From Desulfofustis sp. (GTDB lineage Bacteria > Desulfobacterota > Desulfobulbia > Desulfobulbales > Desulfocapsaceae): a DNA stretch of 20,424 nt. The DNA lies in the NCBI GenBank assembly GCA_029287755.1, contig JARFQM010000471.1:1-20424 (forward strand), written 5' to 3'. Positions 6,822 to 14,250 of the stretch are shown here, in pieces. The notes under the pieces were generated by a model. The model searched no databases. It saw nothing but the letters and a program-made list of their open reading frames with translations, and was not told the origin of the DNA. The position numbers and the translations under genes were made by a program. Every line of letters begins with the position of its first letter. The stretch's first letter is position 1.

Positions 6822-7465
6822 CACACAGCTTACACCGTGAAGGGACCCTCGACTCGCTGGACAAAGACTATGTCGTTTTTATCTATCCGGCGCGGGGCTA
6901 TAACTACAAGGGATGTGCACCGAAGGTTCGGCGCCTGGTGGAGATCGTCTACCAGATTGGTCCGGCAAACATGATCGCCACGACGCTGAGAAAAAACTTG
7001 TACAGCGGAGTGGAGCCGGACGAGGTCCTGGACAGTATAGAGGAGGGCTGCCGGGTTTTCACCGTATTCAACAGCAGGGAAAAACTGAAGGAGTTGCTGA
7101 GGTCTTTCAAGGAGGCAGACGAGGGCATCTCTATCGTCGTCAGCGGCCTCATCGACCGGGTCAGGGAGGTAGCAGCCGAGGTCGGCCTCAATCCCCATAC
7201 CATCAATCTTTCACTGGGCATCCATGGCGGAACCGAGGCCCTGCCTCCCGCAGAGATCCGTCAGTTCACGACGATGTGCGGCCATGCGATGATCGCTCCG
7301 CACCTGGTCGAGGATGTCATCCGGCGGGTCAAGACGGGGAAACTCGATACCTGGAACGGCAGCATCACCCTGGCAAAGCCATGCGCCTGCGGAATCTACA
7401 ACCCTTATCGCTCCATGGAACTTCTCGACAACCTGGCCCCGCTCTACACGGTGTCGCGCTGGTAA
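6818..7465 (+). CDS. Uncharacterised MTHSLHR protein with CGH...CxCG signature, copy 1
   Basis: This 215-residue cytoplasmic protein has no signal peptide or membrane helix, and I do not recognise its family. Compared with its paralogue at 8290-8928, these features are conserved: the N-terminus MTHSLHR, a VVSGL strand (107-111), PHTINLSLG (126-134), TTMCGHAMI (151-159) and CACGIYNPYR (189-198). C154, H156, C189 and C191 are conserved in both copies and could bind a metal or an iron-sulfur cluster; that is inference. The gene starts in an ATGA overlap with the ferredoxin-fusion gene, so the two are almost certainly translated together and probably interact. A 78-base gap follows before the second pair. 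Function is unknown; partnership with the ferredoxin makes a redox or activase role plausible. Confidence 0.8.
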   Translation: MTHSLHREGTLDSLDKDYVVFIYPARGYNYKGCAPKVRRLVEIVYQIGPANMIATTLRKNLYSGVEPDEVLDSIEEGCRVFTVFNSREKLKELLRSFKEADEGISIVVSGLIDRVREVAAEVGLNPHTINLSLGIHGGTEALPPAEIRQFTTMCGHAMIAPHLVEDVIRRVKTGKLDTWNGSITLAKPCACGIYNPYRSMELLDNLAPLYTVSRW

Positions 7466-7543
7466 AAAGACGGAAAAGGCGGGGTAAAGACGACCAGGAA
7501 AATATCACCTGAAATTATATAAACCACCATCAGAGGAAGAACA

Positions 7544-8272
7544 ATGCCTGCAATCGACAAAGACACATGCACCGGCTGCCGGATCTGCCAGACGTACTGC
7601 ACGGTTGATGCCATCGAATACGCCGACCGCACATGTTACATCGACACGGATTTGTGCACCGAGTGCTATGTCTGCCTACGTATGAAGGTGTGCCCTGAAG
7701 AGGCAATCTTCGCCGAGGAACTGGTGGGTTTCTACAAACAGTTCCAGCATGTCATCAGCGACCCGGTTGAGAACCACGGGGTGACCGGCGTGACCGGCCG
7801 GGGCACCGAAGAGGTGAAAACCAACGACGTGTCCGGTCGGGTCAAAAAGGGCTGGATCGGGCTCTCCATCGACATGGGGCGGCCCGGTCTCGGCGTCTAT
7901 CTCCGGGACGCCGAGAAGGTTGCCATGGCAATGGCGCGGGCTGGATTCAAGCTGGCTCCGCAGGAAGAATCACCGCTCGCCGCCCTGATGCCCGATGATA
8001 GTACCGGGAAGCTTGAAGAGGGCTGCCTCGATTACCGGCTGCTATCGGTAATCATCGAGGGACGCTGTGAGGAGAAGAATGCCATAGACGTATTGAAGGC
8101 CTTGCTCAAGGTTGAAGAAGAGATCGACACCGTTTTCTCGGTCGGCCTGATCAGCCGGGTAGACGAGAATGGAGACTGCCGGGCCCTCGAGTTTCTCGAC
8201 GAACTCGGCATCGAGCGGCCCCATCGCGGCAAGGTCAACCCCGGCCTCGGCAAACCATTATCCACTGATTAA
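7544..8272 (+). CDS. Two-cluster ferredoxin fused to an uncharacterised alpha/beta domain, copy 2
   Basis: This 242-residue paralogue of the 6081-6821 product has ferredoxin cysteines at C9-C12-C15-C19 and C38-C41-C44-C50. GRGTEE (85-90) and KTND (92-95) fall at exactly the same residue numbers as in copy 1. The first cluster lacks the proline after its fourth cysteine (CTVDAI), while the second keeps it (CPEEAI). The C-terminal domain is shared (GLSIDMGRP, LLSVIIE, DTVFSVGLIS) and the end again reads K-x-NPGLG. By eye the copies are clearly homologous but far from identical, so the duplication is old and the copies may have separate partners. An AGAGGAAG Shine-Dalgarno stands just before the ATG. 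The gene is 17 bases upstream of its own MTHSLHR partner. The family is not recognised. Confidence 0.85.
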   Translation: MPAIDKDTCTGCRICQTYCTVDAIEYADRTCYIDTDLCTECYVCLRMKVCPEEAIFAEELVGFYKQFQHVISDPVENHGVTGVTGRGTEEVKTNDVSGRVKKGWIGLSIDMGRPGLGVYLRDAEKVAMAMARAGFKLAPQEESPLAALMPDDSTGKLEEGCLDYRLLSVIIEGRCEEKNAIDVLKALLKVEEEIDTVFSVGLISRVDENGDCRALEFLDELGIERPHRGKVNPGLGKPLSTD

Positions 8273-8289
8273 CCGGCAGGAGATATATA

Positions 8290-8928
8290 ATGACTCATTC
8301 ACTGCACCGCTCCGGCGATATAGAATCCCAGAAGAAGGACTACGTCTGGTTCATGTACCAGACCAAGGGCGTCAACGATGTCGATATCAAGCCCAAGGCG
8401 CTCGAGTTCATCGCCGTAGCCGAGGCTGTCGGTTCGGAGAATTGGGGAGACGTCAAAACCGGCCCGAAGCTGCGCTATTCGATCGAGGAGATCAAGGGCG
8501 GCATCACCGACAAGTCGCGGCTGCGCGGGATTTTCACGAAAAAGGAACAGGTCGTCGACTTCCTGAAAAAGATCAAGGAGAAGGACCTGGGCATGTCGGT
8601 GATCATCTCGGGAGTCCTGTCGGAGGTGATTCCCGCCTGCAAGGAGGCCGGGGTGACCCCGCACTCGATCAACTACTCGCTCGGGGTCTGGGGAAAAAAG
8701 GACAAGCTGCCCGACGAGGATACTCTGGCGATTACGACGATGTGCGGTCACCACATGATCCCGCCGAAGTTCGTCGCCTATGTGAGGCGCCGGGTCAAGA
8801 AAGGCAAGATCACCCCTGAGGAAGGGGCGAAGATGCTGGCCGAATTCTGTTATTGCGGCATCTTCAACCACATCCGCTGCGCCGACATCTTCAAGGAGAA
8901 ACTGACGGCGGAGCACACAGACGAATAG
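8290..8928 (+). CDS. Uncharacterised MTHSLHR protein with CGH...CxCG signature, copy 2
   Basis: This 212-residue paralogue of the 6818-7465 product keeps MTHSLHR at the N-terminus, a VIISGVL strand (104-110), PHSINYSLG (124-132), TTMCGHHMI (149-157) and CYCGIFNHIR (187-196). C152, H154, C187 and C189 match the cysteine/histidine set of copy 1. It is lysine-rich with no export signal, so cytoplasmic. The middle section (residues 50-85) differs most from copy 1, which could give different partner or ligand specificity. GCAGGAG lies just before the ATG. The gene ends 46 bases before the dehydrogenase gene. No known family is recognised and no function is assigned. The tandem order ferredoxin-MTHSLHR twice over indicates an obligatory two-protein module. 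Confidence 0.8.
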   Translation: MTHSLHRSGDIESQKKDYVWFMYQTKGVNDVDIKPKALEFIAVAEAVGSENWGDVKTGPKLRYSIEEIKGGITDKSRLRGIFTKKEQVVDFLKKIKEKDLGMSVIISGVLSEVIPACKEAGVTPHSINYSLGVWGKKDKLPDEDTLAITTMCGHHMIPPKFVAYVRRRVKKGKITPEEGAKMLAEFCYCGIFNHIRCADIFKEKLTAEHTDE

Positions 8929-8974
8929 ATCCCTGCCGGCCTGCGTGCGGGGCACTCAACGATACGGGTAGGTT

Positions 8975-9862
8975 TTGGTAAAACTTGGATTCATCGGTTT
9001 CGGCGGCGCCGGCTCTGGTCTTGCCAGGGGCTTGCGGGAAGGGGGGGCGACCGACATCTTTTTTTTCGACCCGATGCTGCATGATGAGTCGGCCGGTCCC
9101 CTGCTCAACAAGCGTGCTGACGAAACCGGAGCCCGGCCCTGCAGCGGCATCGCTGAACTGATCGAAAGGGCTGAGATCATCATCTCCTGTGTGACCGGTT
9201 CAGCTGCGCTGGCGGTGGCCGAGGAGGCTGCCCTGCATCTGGGGCCGCAGCACCTGTTCGCCGATGTCAACACCGCATCCCCGCGGACCATGGAGCTTGT
9301 GTACGAAACGCTGCGGGGGAGCGGTTCCGCGTTCGCCGACGTTGCACTGATGGGAGCCGTCCCGGCATTTTTGCACCGGGTCCCGTGTCTTGCTTCCGGC
9401 ACCGGCGCGCAGCGGCTGAAAACCTCCATGGAACCGCTCGGGATGGACATTACCTGGGTCGGGCAGGCGCCGGGCCAGGCTTCGGCCATCAAGATGCTTC
9501 GTTCTGTCTTTATGAAGGGATTCCTGGCGCTGCTCATCGAGACGCTTGGGGCGACTCACCGGTACGGGGTCGACGCCATCGTACTCGATTCCCTCGCCCG
9601 CACCATGGCGCAGAACGACTTCCTCGAAACCGTCCGGCTGCAGCTCGCCAAGGGGGTTATCAGCGCGGAGCGCATGTCCCATGAAATGGAGGCCGTGGTA
9701 CAGTCTCTGGTCGAGATGGGTGCCCCCGCCACCATGTCGACAGCGACGCGGGACACACTTCAGTGGTGCAGCGCACTTGAACTGGCGAAATATTTCAATC
9801 ACGAAACGGACCGCTCTCTCGACGAGATCCTTGACGCGTTGACCGTTGAAGTCCGGAAATGA
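8975..9862 (+). CDS. NAD(P)-dependent beta-hydroxyacid dehydrogenase-like protein (DUF1932 type)
   Basis: This 295-residue cytoplasmic dehydrogenase has an N-terminal Rossmann fold (LGFIGFGGAGSGLA, residues 4-17) and a DVNTASP segment (97-103) typical of the 6-phosphogluconate/3-hydroxyisobutyrate dehydrogenase superfamily. K173 in the SAIKMLRSVFMKG stretch sits where the catalytic lysine is expected. An all-helical C-terminal domain follows, of the DUF1932 (phosphogluconate dehydrogenase NAD-binding-like) kind. The start is a TTG at 8975, with only a weak GGTAGG upstream, but no better in-frame start gives a complete Rossmann strand. It ends in an ATGA overlap with the MFS gene. It is the only recognisable carbon-transforming enzyme of the cluster, so it probably oxidises or reduces the transported compound or a product of it. 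The substrate is unknown. Confidence 0.85.
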   Translation: MVKLGFIGFGGAGSGLARGLREGGATDIFFFDPMLHDESAGPLLNKRADETGARPCSGIAELIERAEIIISCVTGSAALAVAEEAALHLGPQHLFADVNTASPRTMELVYETLRGSGSAFADVALMGAVPAFLHRVPCLASGTGAQRLKTSMEPLGMDITWVGQAPGQASAIKMLRSVFMKGFLALLIETLGATHRYGVDAIVLDSLARTMAQNDFLETVRLQLAKGVISAERMSHEMEAVVQSLVEMGAPATMSTATRDTLQWCSALELAKYFNHETDRSLDEILDALTVEVRK

Positions 9863-11058
9863 AGAAAAACCTGGCCCTGCTGCTCTGCTTTTTCTTCGGC
9901 CATGCCGTTTTTCACTTCCTGGCCCAGAGCTTTGCCGTCCTGCTGCCGTCCATTCAACAGACTTTTGGCGTCACCCCGGTCCAGATCGGTGCCCTGATCA
10001 CCGTCAGGGAAATCGCCACCGGTCTGATCTCGCTTCCCGGCGGCATGCTCTCCGACTATTTTGCCAAGCGCCGGGCTCTTCTGCTCAGCGGCTGTCTGCT
10101 GCTTTACGCCATTGCCTGGCTCCTGATCGGCTGGGCCCCTTACTTTGCTGTACTCTCCGTCGGCATGGTGCTGATTGCAGCAGCCAGCGCCGTATGGCAC
10201 CTGCCCTCGCTGGTCGAACTCGGCGCCCGGTTCCCGGACAGGCGCGGCACCGTGTTCGCGATCCACGGGGCCGGTGGCAGTTCGGGAGATATCGTCGGTC
10301 CGATGGCTACAGGGATGCTGCTTGCCTATTTCTCCTGGCGGGAGATCCTGACCATCTACACCGCCCTGCCGCTGGTCATCGCCGTTTGGACTTTCCTGCT
10401 GCTCAGCAGACTCTACCGCCGCGGACCGACCGGTCAAAGTCACAAGGCGGTGCCGCCACGGACCAACCCGAAGGAAAATCTTCGGCTCTGCTGGGCGATC
10501 CTGAAAACCACCGATATCTGGCTCGTTAACGTCGTTGCGGGTTTACGCTCGATGTGCTTTACCGTGCTGATCACCTTCCTGCCGATATACATGCACGACA
10601 GCGGCTTCAGCGCGCCCTCGATCGGATTCCATTTCGGCCTGCTCTGGGCCATCGGCTTGCTGGCCAGCCCGGCCATGGGCTTCTTCTCCGATCGCTGGGG
10701 GCGTAAGATCGTGCTGGTTCCGGCTTTACTTTATTCGAGCATGATGGTCGGAATCCTTGCCTTCTACGGCACCGGTCCGCTGTTCACGCTGCTGATCGTC
10801 CTGCTCGGTTTTTCCATCAGGAGCGACTATTCGCTGATCAATGCGACGATCATCGACATCGTCAAAGGCAGGGTCGAGAATACCATGCTCGGCATCCTGT
10901 CATTCTCCCGCTCACTGATGGGGGCAGTTGCACCTCTGCTTGCCGGTTTTCTTTACCAGCAGTCGGGTATGCGAGCCGCTCTGCTCTTTATCAGCGCATT
11001 ATTTATGGTGGCGGCCGTTCTCTTCTCGATTGCCAGACTGGATCGTGCTCAGCCCTGA
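9859..11058 (+). CDS. Major facilitator superfamily transporter
   Basis: This 399-residue protein has hydrophobic segments consistent with 12 transmembrane helices in two halves, split by a charged loop near residues 185-212 (LYRRGPTGQSHKAV and following). The MFS loop signatures are present: GGMLSDYFAKRR (61-72) between helices 2 and 3, and its counterpart GFFSDRWGRKI between helices 8 and 9. Length and topology are normal for the superfamily. The ATG overlaps the stop of the dehydrogenase gene (ATGA), so the two are translationally coupled. It may export an end product or take up a related acid, complementing the TTT importer at the other end of the cluster. Direction and substrate cannot be told from sequence. 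A gene-poor region follows, so this is probably the last gene of the operon. Confidence 0.92.
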   Translation: MKKNLALLLCFFFGHAVFHFLAQSFAVLLPSIQQTFGVTPVQIGALITVREIATGLISLPGGMLSDYFAKRRALLLSGCLLLYAIAWLLIGWAPYFAVLSVGMVLIAAASAVWHLPSLVELGARFPDRRGTVFAIHGAGGSSGDIVGPMATGMLLAYFSWREILTIYTALPLVIAVWTFLLLSRLYRRGPTGQSHKAVPPRTNPKENLRLCWAILKTTDIWLVNVVAGLRSMCFTVLITFLPIYMHDSGFSAPSIGFHFGLLWAIGLLASPAMGFFSDRWGRKIVLVPALLYSSMMVGILAFYGTGPLFTLLIVLLGFSIRSDYSLINATIIDIVKGRVENTMLGILSFSRSLMGAVAPLLAGFLYQQSGMRAALLFISALFMVAAVLFSIARLDRAQP

Positions 11059-11383
11059 TAATGATATTGTCCTCACAGGGGTGTCTAATTCTTGTTAATT
11101 GCGGCCCTTTGTTCAACCGACGAAAAATGAGGTAAGGTGTGTCTAGTGCCAGTCAGTTTTTATCTGCAATCATTTTCAATGTTTGTTGGCTTGGAGAACG
11201 ACATTTACAGGTGCAGGAACCCCACCCCGATATGGGATACCACTCTTGCTTTTCCTGTTTTCATATTTATTTTTTGATTCCGTTGGTTAACGATCAAACC
11301 CCATGGCTTCGCTTCGCGGTCTTCGAGAAAATGGTTCAAAACAGCGGTGATGCGGAGGCCTTGGGGTTGGATAGAGATGTCAC
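11059..11383. other. Intergenic boundary region without a convincing gene
   Basis: These 325 bases separate the redox cluster from the TPR/DUF4159/MoxR cluster. An imperfect stem (11050-11057 with 11076-11083, one mismatch, 18-base loop) followed by a T-rich stretch could be a weak terminator for the MFS gene. A poor promoter-like pair, TTGTTC near 11111 and TAAGGT near 11135, could serve the downstream operon. An open frame from 11139 to 11438 has no homology I recognise, lacks a good Shine-Dalgarno and overlaps the signal peptide of the next gene, so I do not call it. Confidence 0.4.
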
Positions 11384-14056
11384 ATGCAGCACCTGTCAGC
11401 GAGTTATTGGCTTATCGTATTGTGGGTGGGACTTGTAAGTCTGCTTCCACCTGCCCACGCCAACCCCGGTAACTCCTCCCTCGACCAGGCTCAAGAAGCC
11501 TTCCAGCAAGGAAACTATAAAGATGCCCTTGGCCTTTATGACCTCGTTTCAGGTCAGGATCGGCTTGCCGCGATTGTCGGTGCGAATCGCATCCGGATTG
11601 TGACCGGCGACTATTCCGAGGCAGAGCACTCTTTAAGGCAGTCGCTCGCAGCATTCGAGAAAAACGAAACAATAAGCGGACTGTTAGCTGAAATACTCAT
11701 CCTGACCGGTCGCTCACATGAGGCGCTCCAGGTTTTGCAGCCTTTCATTGAGGATCAGCTTGCCGGCGTTCGAAGTTTGGTGCAGTTCGGCACTATTCTC
11801 GCACTTCATGGACGCCGGTCTGAAGCCGAGCCTTATTACCTGCAGGCAATCTCCTATTATGACCGGGGGCTGGTTTTCGAAGCTGAAGATATTGCCTGGG
11901 TGGGCCAGGCCTGCCGTGAACTGGAGCGCTTTCACGATGCCAACAACCTGTTCCGAGAGGCTGCCCGCCTCGATCCCGAGAACTTAGAAGTCCACCAGCT
12001 CTGGGGAGATCTTTTCCGTGAAAAATACAATATCGCCGAAGCACGGCGCTCCTATGGGGACGTTCTCAAACAAAATGAAAACTATGTTCCCGCGCTTGTC
12101 GGCATGGCGATAATTGAGGGAGGGCAGGCAGCTCACTCATTTCTGGACAGTGCCCTTGCCATTAACCCACGCTCCGTACCGGCTTTTGTGGCCCGTGCAG
12201 CTTTACTAAGCGAGGACGAACGCTATGACGAGGCGGTTTATTGCCTTGAGCAGGCACTGCATATCAATCCCGAGTCCATTGATGCCATGGCCATAATGGC
12301 GGCCATTGCCTTCTTGAAAGACGATGATGAAACGCTTCAAGGTGTTGAAAAACAGGCAGCGCAATTGAGTCCTGGTAATGGGGTGTTTTATGCCCGCATT
12401 GCTGAGATATGCGGCCGCAGCTATCGCTTCGACAAAGCCGTTGAGATGGGCCGCAAAGCCGTGGCGCTGAATAGTCGCCTCTGGAGCGGACACATTACCT
12501 TGGGTATCAACCTGCTGCGCCAGGGAGAGGAAATCGAGGCGCTCTATCATCTTGAAGAGGGCTTTCGGGGAGACCCATTCAACCTTCGGGCGATGAACTT
12601 GCTGAAAGTGCTTGACGTACTCGACGGTTTTGAAACTCGAACAACCGAGAACTTTGTTGTCCGTATGCATTCCTCTGAGGCAAATGTTCTCTGGCCTTAT
12701 CTGAAACCGCTCCTGGAAGAAAGCTGGGCAACGCTCACCGGCAAATACGATTTCATCCCCCAAGGACCTATTCTCATAGAACTGTTTTCCGATTACCAAG
12801 ACTTTGCGGTGCGAACTTCGGGGCTGCCGGATATAGGTCACCTCCTCGGGGTCTGTTTCGGCAGCGTAATCACCCTGGGTTCTCCAAGAGGGCATAAACC
12901 GCCTGGTACGATTAACTGGCAAGAGGTCGTCTGGCATGAATTCGCCCATGTCATCACCCTGCAGATGACCAGAAACAATATACCGCGCTGGCTCTCCGAA
13001 GGTGTTTCTGTTTTTGAAGAAAAAAACGGCCGAACCGAATGGGGACGGCACCAGGAGATTGAGCTCATAAAGGCGGTTCAGGAAAACAGGATTATCGGGC
13101 TCAGTGAGCTGAACGAGAGCTTTTCCCGGGCCAAATCCCTGGCGGATCTGGATTTTGCCTACTATCAGTCTTCCCTGCTGGTTGAGTTCATTGCGGAGCG
13201 CTATGGATTTGAGATGCTCAAGTCGCTTATCTATGGCTTTGCCACACAGGTGGACATGAACGATGTTTTCAAAACAGTTTTCGGTATGCCGCTGGAAGAA
13301 GTTGAGGGGCAGTTTATTTCCTGGATCAACGGACGGGTAGAGATGCTTGACGTCGATCTGGATCAAGTTGTGTTTGACAACCATGGCTCGCATTCTGATC
13401 AGCACGACGGCAAAAGCCCGGTGGCCTCGGATGACCAGAAGAACGGATTGATAGAAGCGTTGTACCAGCAGATTGAGACCAGTCCGCGCAACTTCTTTGC
13501 TCATTTACAATTGGGACTGATTTTTTATGCGGACGATAATCTTGTAGGAGCCTTGGATCATTTGACCAGAGCCAGTGAGCTGCTGCCAACCTACAGCAGC
13601 TCACCCAATCCACGGCAGATCCTGGCCGAGATATATGAGAAACTTGAGGATGTTGAGGCCCTGACCCGTGAACTGGAAGCCCTGTTGCATGTCCATCAAT
13701 ACGCCTATGGCGCCTGCCTGAAATTAGCCCAGGTAGCGCAATCAGGCAGCGACTATGACCGGGCTGTCTATTATCTGGAGAAAGCCATTGCTCTTAATCC
13801 CTACGATCAGGCGGTCCATCGTTCGTTGGCTGCTGCTGCAATGCAGCAATTGGATTATCCGACTGCCATCCGGGAGTACGGGGTTTTGCTGGCTTTGGAC
13901 GACACAGATCCGGCTTTGGCCAATGCAAATCTAGCCGAAGCCTTCCTGCTCCATGGCGACAAATTTGAGGCAAAACGTTATGCGCTGGCGGCTCTGGAAA
14001 TTGCTCCCATGTTTGAGCGGGCCCAGAATATTCTCCTGACCGCAGTGGATCCTTGA
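11384..14056 (+). CDS. Exported TPR protein with peptidase MA-like zinc metalloprotease domain
   Basis: This 890-residue protein has a signal peptide with hydrophobic core about residues 8-21 and a predicted cleavage after AHA (24-26). The first 400 or so residues are tetratricopeptide repeats (for example AAIVGANRIRIVTGDYSEAE, and ARRSYGDVLKQNENYVPALV). A gluzincin-type peptidase domain of the peptidase MA-like family follows. Its HEFAH (518-522) supplies two zinc-binding histidines and the catalytic glutamate, and E539 in RWLSEG is the likely third ligand, 16 residues downstream. A second TPR block occupies about residues 690-890. The motif is intact, so activity is plausible. It probably acts in the periplasm or envelope, with TPRs binding partners. 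The signal peptide supports this start, though the Shine-Dalgarno is weak. It heads a block of exported and MoxR/vWA genes. Confidence 0.9.
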   Translation: MQHLSASYWLIVLWVGLVSLLPPAHANPGNSSLDQAQEAFQQGNYKDALGLYDLVSGQDRLAAIVGANRIRIVTGDYSEAEHSLRQSLAAFEKNETISGLLAEILILTGRSHEALQVLQPFIEDQLAGVRSLVQFGTILALHGRRSEAEPYYLQAISYYDRGLVFEAEDIAWVGQACRELERFHDANNLFREAARLDPENLEVHQLWGDLFREKYNIAEARRSYGDVLKQNENYVPALVGMAIIEGGQAAHSFLDSALAINPRSVPAFVARAALLSEDERYDEAVYCLEQALHINPESIDAMAIMAAIAFLKDDDETLQGVEKQAAQLSPGNGVFYARIAEICGRSYRFDKAVEMGRKAVALNSRLWSGHITLGINLLRQGEEIEALYHLEEGFRGDPFNLRAMNLLKVLDVLDGFETRTTENFVVRMHSSEANVLWPYLKPLLEESWATLTGKYDFIPQGPILIELFSDYQDFAVRTSGLPDIGHLLGVCFGSVITLGSPRGHKPPGTINWQEVVWHEFAHVITLQMTRNNIPRWLSEGVSVFEEKNGRTEWGRHQEIELIKAVQENRIIGLSELNESFSRAKSLADLDFAYYQSSLLVEFIAERYGFEMLKSLIYGFATQVDMNDVFKTVFGMPLEEVEGQFISWINGRVEMLDVDLDQVVFDNHGSHSDQHDGKSPVASDDQKNGLIEALYQQIETSPRNFFAHLQLGLIFYADDNLVGALDHLTRASELLPTYSSSPNPRQILAEIYEKLEDVEALTRELEALLHVHQYAYGACLKLAQVAQSGSDYDRAVYYLEKAIALNPYDQAVHRSLAAAAMQQLDYPTAIREYGVLLALDDTDPALANANLAEAFLLHGDKFEAKRYALAALEIAPMFERAQNILLTAVDP

Positions 14057-14250
14057 GTCGCCGCAGAGAATGACTTTATCGCGGCAGACGCCAATGCTGC
14101 GTGAAGATAAGGAGCCTTCGACTCTCACCTTATCCGCTCAGGAGTTCCAGCTCACGGATGCTACATCGGGGTAGGGCAACAGAATCTGAAACCTTGCGCA
14201 GCCTCACAGGCTGTATTGTAGGGAGGCTTGAAAGCAAACGGCAGGTGGCC
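14057..14250. other. Gap with two small inverted repeats before the first DUF4159 gene
   Basis: This stretch holds a 7-bp inverted repeat (14106-14112 GATAAGG with 14128-14134 CCTTATC, 15-base loop) and a 6-bp hairpin (14199-14204 CAGCCT with 14208-14213 AGGCTG, loop CAC). Neither is followed by a T-run. They might cause partial termination or mRNA processing between the peptidase and DUF4159 genes. The downstream frame is open from 14101, but the signal peptide begins at 14251. Confidence 0.3.

Noticed and set aside
5871..6824. 317-codon open frame on the - strand
   Set aside because: It lies opposite the flavoprotein and ferredoxin-fusion genes and shows no recognisable domain; it is typical of a shadow frame in GC-rich coding DNA.
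11139..11438. 99-codon open frame on the + strand in the gene-poor region
   Set aside because: It has no good ribosome binding site, no recognisable domain, and overlaps the signal-peptide region of the TPR-peptidase gene.
12206..13504. 432-codon open frame on the - strand
   Set aside because: It is exactly antisense to the TPR-peptidase gene, whose signal peptide, TPRs and HEFAH motif are clear; no domain is seen in the antisense product.
14101..14250. N-terminal extension of the first DUF4159 protein from a GTG at 14101
   Set aside because: It would bury a clear signal peptide 50 residues inside the protein.
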